Shown here: one piece after another, positions 20,981-31,077 of the stretch
How the letters are laid out: the number at the start of each line of letters is the position of its first letter
Position numbering within the stretch: position 1 is the first letter of the stretch
Origin: Nannocystis pusilla
GTDB lineage: Bacteria > Myxococcota_A > Polyangia > Nannocystales > Nannocystaceae
Reading direction: 5' to 3'
Assembly: GCF_026626665.1 (NCBI RefSeq)
Contig: NZ_JAPNKE010000002.1
Location: 5,681,168 to 5,745,167 of the forward strand
Length of the DNA: 64,000 nucleotides
Position numbers and translations under genes: made by a program
Notes under the pieces: generated by a model
Databases searched by the model: none
The model's input: only the letters and a program-made list of their open reading frames with translations
What the model was told of the DNA's origin: nothing

Positions 20981-21945
20981 TCAGCCCTGCGCCTGCGCGC
21001 GGCTGCCCGCCGAGCCCGCGGCGCGCCGCGCCAGCGCCAGGCGCAGCCCCTCTTGCAGGCTCGGCGCCGTGGTGACGCGCGTGAAGTCGACGTCCAGCGC
21101 CACCAGCGTCTGCGCCATCTTCGGCGAGATGCCCACCACGATGCAGTGAACCCCGAGGAGCCGCGCCGCGCCCACCGTCTCAAACAGATGCGACGCCGCC
21201 GCGGTGTCGATCACCGGCACCCCCGTCACGTCGAGGAGCACCTGCGACGCGCGCTGCTCCACGATCGCCGCCAGCAGGTTCTCCATGATCTGCGCCGCCC
21301 GGTCGGCGTCGATCACCCCGATGAGCGGCAGCGCCAGGATCCCCTCCCACAGGCGGATCACCGGCGTCGAGAGCTCGCGGATCGCCTGCTGCTGCGCGTG
21401 GAGCAGGCGGATGTGCTCCGACAGTTCCGCCGTCCGCTCCGCCACCGCCGCCTCGAGCGCCTCGTTCTGGGCCCGCAGCTCCTCCTCGCTGCGCGCCAGC
21501 TCGCCGATCTCGTAGTGCATCACCACGGCCTCGACGAGCCGGCCCTCCTCGTCCTTGACCGGGTAGATCGACGACGCCACCCAGCCGGCCGATCCCGCCG
21601 ACACGCCCTCGGTGTGCCGCGGGTCGTAGCGGATCGCCGGCAGCCGCGTCGCCTCGCCGGTCGCGTAGGCCCGGCGCACGCCGGCTAGGCTCCCCGACGG
21701 CTCGAGCTGCAGGTCGTCGAGGATCACGTGGCCACGCACCACGTCGAGGCCGAGCTTCCACAGCTTTCGAAGCCCTGATTTACCTCGACGACCCGCCCCG
21801 CCGCGTCGCACACCTGCACGCTCAGCGCGGTGTTGCCGACCATCGCCTGATACCGGCGCGCCGCGACCTTCAGCGCATCGACCTGTCGGCGCAGCGCTTC
21901 CACCTCGCGAACGAGCTCCTCGTGCGACTTGTCGTCCGCGCCCAT
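20981..21945 (-). CDS. PAS-coiled coil-STAS regulator, RsbR-like (frameshift near 21770)
   Basis: About 321 residues from ATG 21945 (MGADDKSHEELVREVEALRR). A short N-terminal coiled coil leads to a PAS-like domain (YQAMVGNTALSVQVCDAAGRVVEVNQGF). After one missing A in AAA near 21770 this continues as KLWKLGLDVVRGH. A long signalling helix follows (SEEELRAQNEALEAAVAERTAEL) and then a STAS domain with the RsbR hallmarks: STPVIRLWEGILALPLIG, LLDVTGVPVIDT containing the Thr phosphorylation site, and LLGVHCIVVGISP. RsbR paralogues build the stressosome; here no RsbS or RsbT is nearby, so its partners are unknown. Confidence 0.82.
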
Positions 21946-22436
21946 CGCCGCGACTGTACACCGCGAAGCCTGCGCGAAAAAGCAGGGCGAGCCGGCGCCG
22001 CTGGAGCTACGCGCACGACTGGCGCGACCTGCCGCGCAGCACCCTCGGACCCCGAGTTTTCGCAGCACGAGGGCCCGCGGCCTCGCGCCATCGAGCGAAC
22101 GAGCCCGCGTCTTCACCGCGCAGCCACACGGTCCTCGCTCCCGAGGCGTTCCTGTCCCTATCGCCAGGTGATGCCCGAAGCGAGAGCGCGAGAGGCGGAC
22201 CCGCGCCGACCGCGGGAGCTCGCGTCGTCGACGTCCGCGATGGTGGGCCGCGCCCCGCCTCGCGGATCGGCCTCGTTCACCGCCCGGATCAGACCTCGTA
22301 GCGAAAGCCCCTGGTCTCTCCGCCAGCTTCGCTCACGACCGCGGACCGGGCCGCAGCGGTCCGCGGCTCGCTGGTCATGTCGCCGACTTCGATACCGGCG
22401 ACGAGCCGCCAGGAAATGACGGTCGGCCCCGGCGCC
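21946..22436. other. Gap with no supportable gene
   Basis: About 490 bp between the STAS gene start and a hypothetical gene. Open frames here lack conservation and run through both neighbours; no tRNA, terminator or phased array is apparent. Confidence 0.5.
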
Positions 22437-22790
22437 TCAGCCTTCGGGCGCGATCGTCAGCTCGGTCTGCAGTTCGAAGTCCGAGAAGCTGAGGACCGTG
22501 ATCACGCGGCAGCGCCGCACGACCCCTCGCACACGCTTCACCTCCTTCGCGTCCTTGTTCAGCTCCTCGCTGACCTCGATCGGCTCCTTGGCCCGCTTCA
22601 CGCCCGGAGTCACGAACAGCCGATCGGACACGTACACGATGCCGGTGTCGAGGTCGGTGATCACCGGCTCGTGCGGCCGCTCTCTGCGACTCGTGCCGAA
22701 CAGGCCGTCGACCACGACGTCGTACCACACCAGCTCCACGCGATGACCGACGGGGACGGGCGCCTGGAAGATGACCACATGCTTCTGCAT
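22437..22790 (-). CDS. Small hypothetical protein
   Basis: About 117 residues from ATG 22790 (MQKHVVIFQAPVPVGHRVEL); ATGs at 22799 and 22811 are equally possible. Alternating hydrophobic and charged residues (VELVWYDVVVDGLFG, EPVITDLDTGIVYVSDRLF, VRGVVRRCRVITVLSFSDF) indicate an all-beta soluble fold, possibly a small beta-barrel. No signal peptide, membrane segment or recognised family. It is followed upstream on the same strand by the lipase maturation factor gene, whose stop is 51 bp away. Function unknown. Confidence 0.55.
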   Translation of the reverse strand: MQKHVVIFQAPVPVGHRVELVWYDVVVDGLFGTSRRERPHEPVITDLDTGIVYVSDRLFVTPGVKRAKEPIEVSEELNKDAKEVKRVRGVVRRCRVITVLSFSDFELQTELTIAPEG

Positions 22791-22840
22791 CCGCCGCATC
22801 GTAGCCCGCATGAACCCGACGCCGCAGCGCGCATCGGCGC

Positions 22841-25272
22841 TCAGGATCGCGTCGTCTCGTCCGGCTTCGCGAGCGGCCGCAGCGACAGGTCCGCGCACAG
22901 CTCGAAGCGAGGCCATCGCTCCGGCGTCTCCGCCCACACCTCTTCACGAAATTCACCGCGCAGGAACTCGATCATCGCGAACGCGCCCCACAGCCGCCGC
23001 ATCCGCGCCGCCCCCCATGCCGCGAGCTCGGCCGCCCGCGCGCTCGGCCGCGGCCACCCGCGCACCTCGACCTGGCTCGCCAGCATGCGAAATTTCTGGG
23101 CCTGATGGGCCATCCGCTCCGGCCGCAGCACCGCCTCGAAGAACCATCCCGAGCGCAGGCTCATCCGCGACAGCCATGTCGCCGCAGTCTCGGGCTCCCG
23201 CATCATCGCCGCGTACGCCTCGCGCCCCTCGCCGATCACGTGTCTCATCAAAAGATTCAGGTGCAGGTGGGTCTCGACGTCGAGCGGCGCCGGCCTTCGG
23301 CCGAGGATCGCCCGCAGCCCGCCGGCCACGAACAGCCGCTCGCAGCGGGCCATCCCCAGCAGCGCGTAGCGGCCCAGCAAGCGCTCGAAGCGATCGATCT
23401 GCGGCCCGCTCCAGCGCCCGCGGACCCGCTCCACCAGCGCCGGCAATTGCGACCAGTCGTCGCGGTCCGTCGCCGCGAACATCGGCACGAACTCGCCCCA
23501 CAGCGCGTCCACGTCCGCCGCCGTCAGCTCCGTCGTCTCCAGGCACACGAGCGCGTGCGGGTCCTCGCCGGCCGCCGCGCGGCGCAGCAGCGGCCCCAGA
23601 CGCGAGCGACCGATCCACCGCCAGTCCTCCGGCGCCCACAGCTCCGGCGGCGGCGGCCGACCGTCGAGCCAGCGGTCCTCCGCCCGCGCGCGCGGCAGGT
23701 GCGGCCCGACCAGCGTCCGCCGCCACCACGCCCCGCTCGCGCGCTGCTCCGCCGGCGTCGTCGCCTCCAACATGTACATTCGGACACGTGCGGCGATCGG
23801 CGCCCCGCGCTCCGCCGGCAATGATTCGCCGAAGAACAGCCGCGAGCGCAGCTCGCCTCGCAACACCCGCCGCATCAACCGTCCCGCCCCCGAGCAGCGC
23901 GCGTGCCCGTACGGGTCCCAGCGCCCCGTCAGGTTGCGCAGCACGCTGGCCTCGTGGAACCCCGTCGCCTCGTACACGATCGCGTGGTCGAAGCGCGGGT
24001 GATGCGGCGCCACCCACCGCGGCGGCGAACTCTCGAGCGTCGGCCACCAGCGCGGCGTCAGCGTGTGCCACCGGGCCTCGTCCCACGTCACCTCGAGCGC
24101 GGGGCTCATCTTGATCGCCGGCGCCGAGCGCGGCGGGAACACCCCGTACGCGTGCAACCACCGCAGCGGCTGCAGCCCGCGGAACACCGCGATCGGCCAG
24201 CGCAGCGCCCTTGGCAGCACGCGCTCCCACCACGGCCACAGCGTCCACGTGAACGACGCCCACGTGTTGAGCGGCAGGCACAGCAGCGCCCCGAACGTGT
24301 GCAGCACGATCAACGCCTGCAGCGCCAGCGTCGTCGCCGGCAGCGACGGCGCGAACAGCTCGAGCGGCGCCAGGGCCGTCGCGCTGTCGAAGCACACCCC
24401 GCACAGCGCGATCGTCAGCACATTAAAATCCGTAGTTGCCGGTCGCCGCGATCGCCAGCATCAGCCCCGCGGTCGCCAGCCCGAACACCACGCTCGCCGG
24501 TCCCGGGACGAAGATCGCCAGCGGCAGCACCACCTCGACCACGAACAGCAGCGCCAGCGCGGCCTTGTGCACCCCCATCGGCGCGCGGTGGGCCAGCCAC
24601 CCGAGCGGCGTCGGCAGCGGCTGGCGGATCGCGAACCCGTTTAAAAGCCCGCGTCGGCCCGCGTCGAGCCGGCGAACTTCTGCTTGCCGAAGCCGAACAT
24701 CACGCGGAACAGCAGCAGCCGGAACACCCACGCCAGCGCCGGCGTCGGCGCGCCGGTGGCCGCGACCGCCGGCGCCCACGCCAGCGCCGGCAGGAACATG
24801 GCCCAAAAGCCAGCCTCGAGCAGCAGGCTGTCCCACGGGTACACCAGCACCACCGCGCGGTCGAGCGACAGGTACAGCGCCCAGCACAGGAAGAAAGCCA
24901 GCGGCGTGTGCGGCCCGCCCGCCACGATCGTCAGCGCCGCCGCGAGCCCCAGCCACGGCAGCGCCCGCAGCCAGCGATCGCCCGCGTGCAGCCACAGCAG
25001 CCCGGGGAAGTACAGCCAGCGGCGCGGCGCCGGGAAGTCGCGCCGGATCGCCGCCATCAGCTCTGCCACGGGTGCGACCCCTCGCGCCCCGCGAGCGGCC
25101 CGACCTGGAACGTCAGCGACGCGAACGCGATCGCATAGACCACCCCGATCCCGCGCGCCACGAGCCCCCACACCAGCTCCGGCGGCGCGTGAGCGAGTGG
25201 GTCGAGGACTTCGATGCCCGCAGGCTCGCACGGACGCAGCCCGCGAGCAAGCCGCGCCGCGATCCACGACAT
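22841..25272 (-). CDS. Lipase maturation factor (LMF1-like) membrane protein, three frameshifts
   Basis: About 810 codons when joined. N-terminal part: several TM helices with LMF1-family motifs WLYFPGLLWL, YPWDSLLLEAGF, RLLLFRVMFGFGKQKF, QPLPTPLGWLAHRAP and ATGNYGF. The C-terminal part has PRFDHAIVYEA and a large soluble region. LMF1 of animals assists folding of lipases in the ER; bacterial relatives are poorly understood. The frame breaks near 25065 (GREGSHPWQ to ELMAAIRRDF), near 24645 in TTTT and near 24421, again in TTTT (GNYGF to NVLTIALCGV). All three look like sequencing indels, but true decay is possible. The C-terminal region is longer than in typical LMF1. ATG 25272 lies inside a phased palindrome (CGACATGTCC). 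Confidence 0.75.
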
Positions 25273-25300
25273 GTCCTAAAGCACATGTCCTAAAGACCCG
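25270..25300. repeat. Phased palindrome pair supplying the LMF-like start codon
   Basis: CATG at 25270 and 25284, 14 bp apart, with AAGC-type centre. The minus-strand ATG at 25272 is within the first core. Confidence 0.65.
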
Positions 25301-25323
25301 CCACGAACCGGCCCGCGCGGCCT

Positions 25324-25560
25324 TCACCTCGCGGCCAGGCCGAGCCGATGGGCCAACCCCCGCCCACGCGCAACGGAGCGCACGCGGCTTTCACCTCGCG
25401 GCCAGGCCGAGCCGATGGGCCAACCCCCGCCCACGCGCAACGGAGCGCACGCGGCTTTCACCTCGCGGCCAGGCCGAGCCGACAGGCCCAGCCCCGCCAG
25501 CGCAACGGAGCGCCGCGCCCGTCGAGCGGCCCGGCCTTCTCACCGCGCGGCCAGGCCGAG
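25324..25560. repeat. 67-bp direct repeats derived from the 3' end of the neighbouring gene
   Basis: The block starting TCACCTCGCGGCCAGGCCGA recurs at 25324, 25391 and 25458, an exact 67-bp period; a fourth, diverged copy starts at 25540. On the minus strand the fourth copy encodes the last residues and stop of the HEAT-like protein (RLGLAAR-stop), so the repeats look like duplications of that gene's 3' end. No gene is seen within them. Confidence 0.85.
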
Positions 25561-26097
25561 CCGCTCGGCGATCCGTCGCAGCTCGGCCGACACCTCCGGT
25601 GACGGATCGCCGTCGGCCAGCCACGCCGCCAACTCCGCGCGCGCCGGCTCTCCGTCGAGCACCTCGAGCGTCCCCGCCAGCGCCTCGCGCAGCTCCGGGT
25701 CGGCGTGCCGCCGCGACACCCGGGCCAGCAGCGGGGCGACCGTGGACGCGAGCGCGGTGTCTCCCAGCGCGTCGATCGCCTCCGGCGGCCCGTCGCAGTC
25801 CAGGCAGGCGAGCAGCGCGCGCGCCACCGGCTCCGGGCGCTGTCTCGCCAGATGCCCCAGCAGGCTCGCGGCGTCGGAGAAGACGAACCGGTCGAACAGC
25901 GAGGCGCTGCAGCGCAGGCCCCGGAGCGCCGTCACCAGCAGCGGCACCGCCGTCTCGTCCATGCGCGCGGCGAGGGCGGCGTCCTGCGCCTCGCACTCCT
26001 CCGGAGTCTCGGGGAGGTCCGCCAGCGGCCCGTGCGTCGACGCCAGCGCGGCGTAGAGCTCCTCCACGTCGCGGAAGTGCAGCGGCGTCGCGGTCAT
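25540..26097 (-). CDS. HEAT-like helical repeat protein, unknown function
   Basis: 185 residues, cytoplasmic. Helical leucine/alanine-rich repeats are visible, for example ETAVPLLVTALRGLRC, RQRPEPVARALLACLDCDGPPEAIDALGDTAL, HADPELREALAGTLEVLDGEPARAELAAWL and DGDPSPEVSAELRRIAERLGL. The spacing of about 30 residues with Asp/Pro at turns is that of HEAT/Armadillo-like repeats. No catalytic motif is seen. It is divergent from the SagB-type gene (53 bp gap), and the last codons are duplicated in the downstream 67-bp repeats. Function not assigned. Confidence 0.7.
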   Translation of the reverse strand: MTATPLHFRDVEELYAALASTHGPLADLPETPEECEAQDAALAARMDETAVPLLVTALRGLRCSASLFDRFVFSDAASLLGHLARQRPEPVARALLACLDCDGPPEAIDALGDTALASTVAPLLARVSRRHADPELREALAGTLEVLDGEPARAELAAWLADGDPSPEVSAELRRIAERLGLAAR

Positions 26098-26150
26098 CGC
26101 CCCGAGCTTGCCACGCCCGTCGCGCCGCGACCACGCCTATACTCTCGGCG

Positions 26151-27761
26151 ATGCCGAGCGACCTCGAGCGCGTCCTCGACTACCACGAGCGCACCGCCCA
26201 CCGGCCCGGTCGTTACGCCGCCTCGCTCGGCTACCTCGACTGGGACACCCAGCCCAACCCCTTCCGCCTCTACGACGGCGCCGAGCGCTACGCCCTGCCG
26301 CGCGTCCACCCCCATGTCTCGGAGGACAGCCCGACCTGGGCCGACCTCTTCCGCGACCCGGGCCCTGCCGCTGCCGCCCTCGACCTCGACCTGATCGGCT
26401 CGCTGTGCTTCCACGCCTTCGCCCTGTCCGCGTGGAAGCAGGCCGGCGCCTCGCGCTGGTCGCTGCGCGTCAACCCCTCGAGCGGCAACCTGCACCCCAC
26501 CGAGGTCTATCTGCTCGCGGGTCCGCTCGCCGGCCTGTCCGAAGGGCCAGGTCTCTACCATTACTCTCCGCTGCTGCACGGCCTCGAGCGGCGCGCCGCC
26601 CTCGACGCCGGCGCCTGGCAGGCCCTCGGCTTCCCCGGCCTGCTCGTCGGCCTGTCCTCGATCGCCTGGCGCGAGGCGTGGAAGTACGGCGAGCGGGCCT
26701 TCCGCTACTGCAACCACGACGTCGGCCACGCCGTCGCCGCGCTGGCGATCGCCGCCGCGCTCCACGGCTGGCGCGCGGTCCTCGTCGATCCGCTGCCCGA
26801 CGCCCGGCTCGCCGCCCTCCTCGGCCTGGGCGACCTCGGCCTGGGCGTCGAGGCCGAGCTCCCCGAGTGCCTCGTCGCCCTGCTGCCCGCAGGCGCACCG
26901 CCGGGGCTCGACGTCGCCGCCCTCCTCGACCTGGCCCCGACCGTCCTCGAGGGCCAGCCCAACCAGCTCAGCGAGAGCCACCACGAGTGGCCGATCGTGC
27001 ACGAAGTCGCCGCGGCCACGACGAACGAACTCGCGACCCCGCGCCCCTGGCCGCCGCCGCCGAGCCCGCGCGCGTGCGACCTCGAGGTCCCGGCGGCGCC
27101 GCTGGTCCGCCGCCGCCGCAGCGCCGTCGCCATGGACGGCCGCACCGGCATCACCGCGGCTGCCCTTTACGACATGCTTCTTCAGACATTACCCGGAGGA
27201 CAGCCGTTCTCCGCGCTGCCGTGGCGACCCGCGGTCGACCTGGCGCTCATGGTCCACCGCGTCCAGGGCGTCGAGCCCGGCCTCTACCTGCTGGTCCGCG
27301 AGCCGAGCCGCGTCGCCCGCTGGCGCGCCGCCCTGCCCGACGCCTCGTGGCGCGCGCCGCCCGACTGCCCGGCCGAGCTCCCGCTGGTGGGCCTGCGCGA
27401 GGGCGACGTCCGCCGCCACGCCGCCCTCGTCAGCTGCGCCCAGGACATCGCCGCCGACGGCGCCTTCGCCGTCGCCATGTTCGTCGACCTCCGCGCCGAG
27501 CTGGAGCGCGAGGGCCCGGCCCACTACCGCCGCCTGTACTGGGAGACCGGCGCGATCGGCCAGCAGCTCTACCTCGAGGCCGAGGCCCTCGGGATCGCCG
27601 CCACCGGGATCGGCTGCTTCTTCGACCAGCCGACCCGAAACCTGCTCGGCCTCCCCGAGGCCGACGAGCTGCGCAGCCTCTACCACTTCACCGTCGGCGG
27701 CCGCGTCGACGACCCGCGCCTGCGCACCCTCGACGCCTACTTTCACCTCGACCGGCCCTGA
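26151..27761 (+). CDS. SagB/ThcOx-type nitroreductase with duplicated domain
   Basis: 536 residues from ATG 26151; TATACT lies 7 nt upstream, suggesting a leaderless or nearly leaderless mRNA. Two FMN-dependent nitroreductase domains: the first with RWSLRVNPSSGNLHPTEVYL and PGLYHYSPLLHGLE, the second with VRRRRSAVAMDG, then FSALPWRPAVDLALMVHRV, GLYLLVREPSR, YWETGAIGQQLYLEAEALGIAATGIGCFFD. SagB enzymes oxidise azolines to azoles in peptide natural products; stand-alone relatives exist with unknown substrates. No YcaO or precursor-peptide gene is seen nearby, so a biosynthetic role is unproven. Two in-frame palindrome motifs occur (near 26537 and 27175), one encoding the residues just before the conserved PGLYHY. 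Confidence 0.82.
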   Translation: MPSDLERVLDYHERTAHRPGRYAASLGYLDWDTQPNPFRLYDGAERYALPRVHPHVSEDSPTWADLFRDPGPAAAALDLDLIGSLCFHAFALSAWKQAGASRWSLRVNPSSGNLHPTEVYLLAGPLAGLSEGPGLYHYSPLLHGLERRAALDAGAWQALGFPGLLVGLSSIAWREAWKYGERAFRYCNHDVGHAVAALAIAAALHGWRAVLVDPLPDARLAALLGLGDLGLGVEAELPECLVALLPAGAPPGLDVAALLDLAPTVLEGQPNQLSESHHEWPIVHEVAAATTNELATPRPWPPPPSPRACDLEVPAAPLVRRRRSAVAMDGRTGITAAALYDMLLQTLPGGQPFSALPWRPAVDLALMVHRVQGVEPGLYLLVREPSRVARWRAALPDASWRAPPDCPAELPLVGLREGDVRRHAALVSCAQDIAADGAFAVAMFVDLRAELEREGPAHYRRLYWETGAIGQQLYLEAEALGIAATGIGCFFDQPTRNLLGLPEADELRSLYHFTVGGRVDDPRLRTLDAYFHLDRP

Positions 27762-27791
27762 CTGTCGGGCGCGCGTCAGCCAAAGAAAGGA

Positions 27792-27840
27792 CATGTCACG
27801 GAGAACATGTCCTCATGAAAATGTCCTAACAGACATGCTC
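27792..27840. repeat. 14-bp-phased palindrome array overlapping the methyltransferase stop
   Basis: Cores CATG 27792, CATG 27806, AATG 27820 and CATG 27834, exactly 14 bp apart. It lies between the convergent SagB-type and methyltransferase genes; the minus-strand gene's last codons and TAG (27828-27826) are inside it. Confidence 0.85.
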
Positions 27841-30308
27841 GATGCGCCAGGCGTGCCAGCTCTCGCCGCCGAGCACGTCGACCACCCGGACCGAGGCCGT
27901 CCACGGGCCTGCTCCCGGCAGATCGATCCACCCGCTGTCGGCGTCGAGCTCCCGCCGGCTCCGCGTCCGCGCCGCCGCGAACACCGGCCGATGCGGCGCC
28001 ACCCCGCCGGCCTCGCCGCTCGCGCTCGAGTCGTCGCCGCTCGCGCCCGACTCGTCGCCGCTCGCACGCGATGACGCAACATCGACCGCCGAACCTGCCG
28101 CCCCGACGCGTACGACCCGCGTGCTCACCTCGCGGCCGTCGGCGCCCGCGGCTGGCACGGACACCTCCCGCGCGTCCCCCGGCGATTCGATACGTGCTGT
28201 CTCCGCCCTCGCGTTCCCGCCGAGGAGCGACGCCTCGGTCACCGTCTCCGCGCTCGCTTCGCTCCTGCGCGACGCACTCGCCGTCTCCGCGCTCGCCTCG
28301 CTCCCGCCCGCTCGCGATGCATCCGTCTCCGCGCTCGCTTCGCTCCCGCCCGCTCGCAACGCATCCGTCTCCGCGCTCGCTTCGCTCCCGCCAGCTCGCG
28401 ATGCTTTCGTCTCCGCGCTCGCTTCGCTCCCGCCCGCGTACGACTCATTCGTCTCCGCGCTCCCATCGCTCCCGCCAGCTCGCGACGCTGTCGCGTCCAC
28501 GCTCGCACCGCTCTCGTCCGCTCGCGACGCTGTCGCGTCCGCGCTCGCATCGCTCTCACCCGCTGGCGACGCATTCGTCTCCGCGCTCGCATCGCTCTCG
28601 CCGCTCGCTTCGCTCCCGCCAGCTCGCGCCTCGCCGTTTTGCCGCGCGCTCGTCTCCGCCGTCTCTGCCCCCGTCACGCCTGGCCGCAGCTCCTCACCTC
28701 CGCTCGCCGCCCACGAGAGTTCCTGCTCCCCCGCAGCCTGCGACGCGCACAAAGACTCTCCGCCCGCGCTGAACGCCAGCGACCACGCCTCGACGGCCGC
28801 GCGGGCGTCGCCCGTCGCCTCCAGCGCCGCAGTCGCCCGCGTCGGCGCCGACAGCCGCGCCCCCACCAGCGTCGCGCGGGCGCGAAACCCCGTCTCCGTC
28901 GCCGCGAGCGCGAACCTCACCTCCACCACCGGCCGCTCGCTCCACGGCAGCTCCCCCGTGGTGCCGCGCGGATCGAGCAGCGCGCGCCGCAGCTGCAGGC
29001 AGACCACCGAAACACCTGTCCCTCGGGCCAGCTCGATCCCCGCCGGGAACGCCCACGCCCACGCCAGCACCTCGAGCCGCCGCAGCCCCAGCTCGGCCGC
29101 AGCGGCAGCCGCCACCCCCACCGCCTCCGCAGTCACAGCCCCGTCCGGCGGCCCGACCCACACCGCCGTGTCGCCGACCACGCCCGCCAGCGGCCCCGGG
29201 ACCGCCTGAGCCCCGCGCAGGCGCAGCACCGCCGCCGGCCACGGCTCGGCCTGTCCCGAGAGCCAGATATGGCGCTCCTCTGCCCCGAGCCCGGCCCGCA
29301 CGAACCGAACACCTGGCTTTTCGGCCATCCGCGCGTGCGCCAGCTCGATCGCCGCGGCCGCGCTGTCACAGCCGATCCAGCGCCGCCCCAGCGCCTGCGC
29401 GGCCGCCAGAGTGGTCCCGGCGCCGCAGAAGAAGTCGGCCACGAGCGCGCCCGGATCGGAGCTGGCGGCGACGATCCGGCGCAGCAAGCTCTCGTTCTTC
29501 TGCGTCGCCCACCCGGTCTTCTCGCGCGAGAAGCTCTTGATTTGAATCGAGTCGAGCGAGTCGACCCCGCGCAGCCGCCACTCGGCCGGGCTCGCGTTCC
29601 ACACGTCCTCGACCGGCACCCCGCCCTGCTGGTCGGCCTCGCCCTTGCGCCGCCGGTACTCCGCCGGGTGCGGGTTCACCTGGCGGTGGAACACGAACCG
29701 CTGCGGGTCCTTGACGTAGAAGTAGATGAGATCGTGGTTGCGGATCCAGTTGTTCGCCCGCGCCTTGAAGCCGGACACCCAGCCGACCCGCCACACGATC
29801 TCGCGCTGAAAACAACCTGGCCCGAAGATCTCGTCGAGCAGCAGCTTCACCGCGTGGCCGACGATCGGGTCGACGTGCACGTACAGGCTGCCGTGCGGCG
29901 CCAGCAGCCGGTGGATCCGCCGCAGCCGCGGGTCCAGCATCCGCAGCAGCCCGGCGACCCCGCCAGGCCAGCGGTCGCTGTAGGCCCGCGAGCGCAGCTC
30001 GGCCCCTCGGCGTCGGCCCCCACCCGCGTCGTCCGCTCGAACTCGTGGCCGGTGGCGAACGGCGGGTCGATGTACACCAGGTCGATCGCCCCCGCGTGCG
30101 TCGCCATCAGCGCGTCCATCACCAGCAGGTTGTCGCCGCCCACCAGCAGCCCCGGCGCCCGCGTCGGCTCGGCCTCACCGCCGCCGATCACCTGCTCGAC
30201 CCGCAGCCCGAGCGTGCGCGCCGGCACCTCGACGCGCGCGCCGTCAGGCCCGTACTTGCCCGGCCACACCACCTCGACCGCGCCGCTCGCCGATCGTGGA
30301 CGCGGCAT
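27826..30308 (-). CDS. Beta-class DNA N6-adenine/N4-cytosine methyltransferase with repetitive C-terminal region (frameshift near 30003)
   Basis: About 827 codons. Motif IV (YIDPPFATGHEF) precedes motif I (FFCGAGTTLAAAQALGRRWIG), the order of beta-class amino-methyltransferases including type III Mod subunits. Between them are LLAPHGSLYVHVDPIVGHAVKLLLDEIFG and IRNHDLIYFYVKDP. The frame breaks near 30003, between FERTTRVGADAEG and the next segment. The C-terminal 40 percent is atypical: a region with 14-residue AGGSEASAETDASR-like repeats, then a conserved-looking tail (DSGWIDLPGAGPWTASVRV). No restriction subunit is adjacent. The start and stop codons both lie in palindrome motifs. It is preceded by a cytochrome c gene 3 nt away. 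Confidence 0.82.
28240..28620. repeat. 42-bp tandem repeats inside the methyltransferase gene
   Basis: A 42-bp (14-codon) unit beginning TCCGTCTCCGCGCTCGC repeats in phase (for example 28322, 28364, 28406) with diverged copies on either side. On the coding strand it gives a low-complexity AGGSEASAETDASR-type linker, likely disordered. Confidence 0.85.
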
Positions 30309-30323
30309 GTCTCAAGGGCCAGG
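30306..30323. repeat. Palindrome motif spanning a stop/start junction
   Basis: CATGTCT-CAAG-GGCCAG places cores at 30306 and 30320, 14 bp apart. It covers both the cytochrome c stop (30314-30312) and the methyltransferase ATG (30308-30306) on the minus strand. Confidence 0.65.
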
Positions 30324-30652
30324 CGGTGGCGGCGGCGGCAGCTGCAACTCGGGCTGCGACAGCGCCCGCACGTAGGCGACCAGCACCTTGAGGGTCGGCT
30401 CGCTGAAGTGCGGGAAACTCGGCATGGTCGGCGGCCGCCCGCCGCGGATCGATCGCCGCATCCGCTCGTCGCTGATGGTGCTCATGAACCCGGGGTCGGT
30501 CAGGTCGCGCACGCCCGCCACCTCCGACAGCCCCTTGCCGTCGAGCCCGTGGCAGCGCGCGCAGTTCTGGGCGAAGATCTTGGCCCCCGAAATCTCCCGC
30601 TCGGGCCCGGTCGGCTCTTGCAACCCGCCGCCAGCAGGCCGGCGAGCAACAT
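30312..30652 (-). CDS. Small c-type cytochrome lipoprotein (frameshift near 30620)
   Basis: About 113 codons. ATG 30652 begins a short signal peptide (MLLAGLLAAGCK) with lipobox AAGC; the frame must then switch near 30620 to EPTGPEREISGAKIF. The haem site is CARCHG (CxxCH) and the distal Met is in GGRPPTMPSF, with the class I order ERMRRSIRGGRPPTMPSFPHFSEPTLKVLVAYVRAL. The C-terminus is Pro-rich. It is a periplasmic or lipid-anchored electron carrier. Its partner is unknown; the only co-directional neighbour is the DNA methyltransferase gene, an unexpected pairing. The start codon lies in a palindrome pair. Confidence 0.75.
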
Positions 30653-30681
30653 GGCCGTTCGGACATGTCCGAAAAGACCGC
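30650..30681. repeat. Phased palindrome pair at the cytochrome c start
   Basis: CATG at 30650 and 30664 (14 bp apart). The minus-strand start codon of the cytochrome gene is within the first core. Confidence 0.6.
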
Positions 30682-31077
30682 CGCGCGCCCCGGACGGCGA
30701 GGCGAGGGCGTGCGCGCGCGAGTCGGCGGTGGCGGACATGCGCCGCGACCTTAGCAGAGTCACCGCCGCAGCGTGCCCGCGTTCGACCTGCGACAGCGCG
30801 TCCCTGCGACGCCCCCGCGCCCGCCGCGGGGACACCCGCCCCGCAGCAACGGCTGCGCGCCCGTCTTCACGGCGACGGCGTCGCTGCGGCGCGCTCGACC
30901 CTCCAAGCGTCCTCCGGTCACCTCCGGCCGCCCGGGCCGGCCCCGCAATCTGCCGCTTCCAGCGTCCCCGACTCCCGTCCCTCCGCCGTGACGGTATCGT
31001 CGCGCGCTTTGCTTCCAGCGTGCCCCGGCGCCGCGCTGCGGCCCCGCTCGACCGCCTTCAGCCGCTTCCAGGGGTTC
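30682..31077. other. Gap with no supportable gene
   Basis: About 400 bp upstream of the cytochrome gene and downstream of the lipoprotein gene. Open frames here have no recognisable domain, and no RNA gene or strong promoter was found. Confidence 0.45.
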
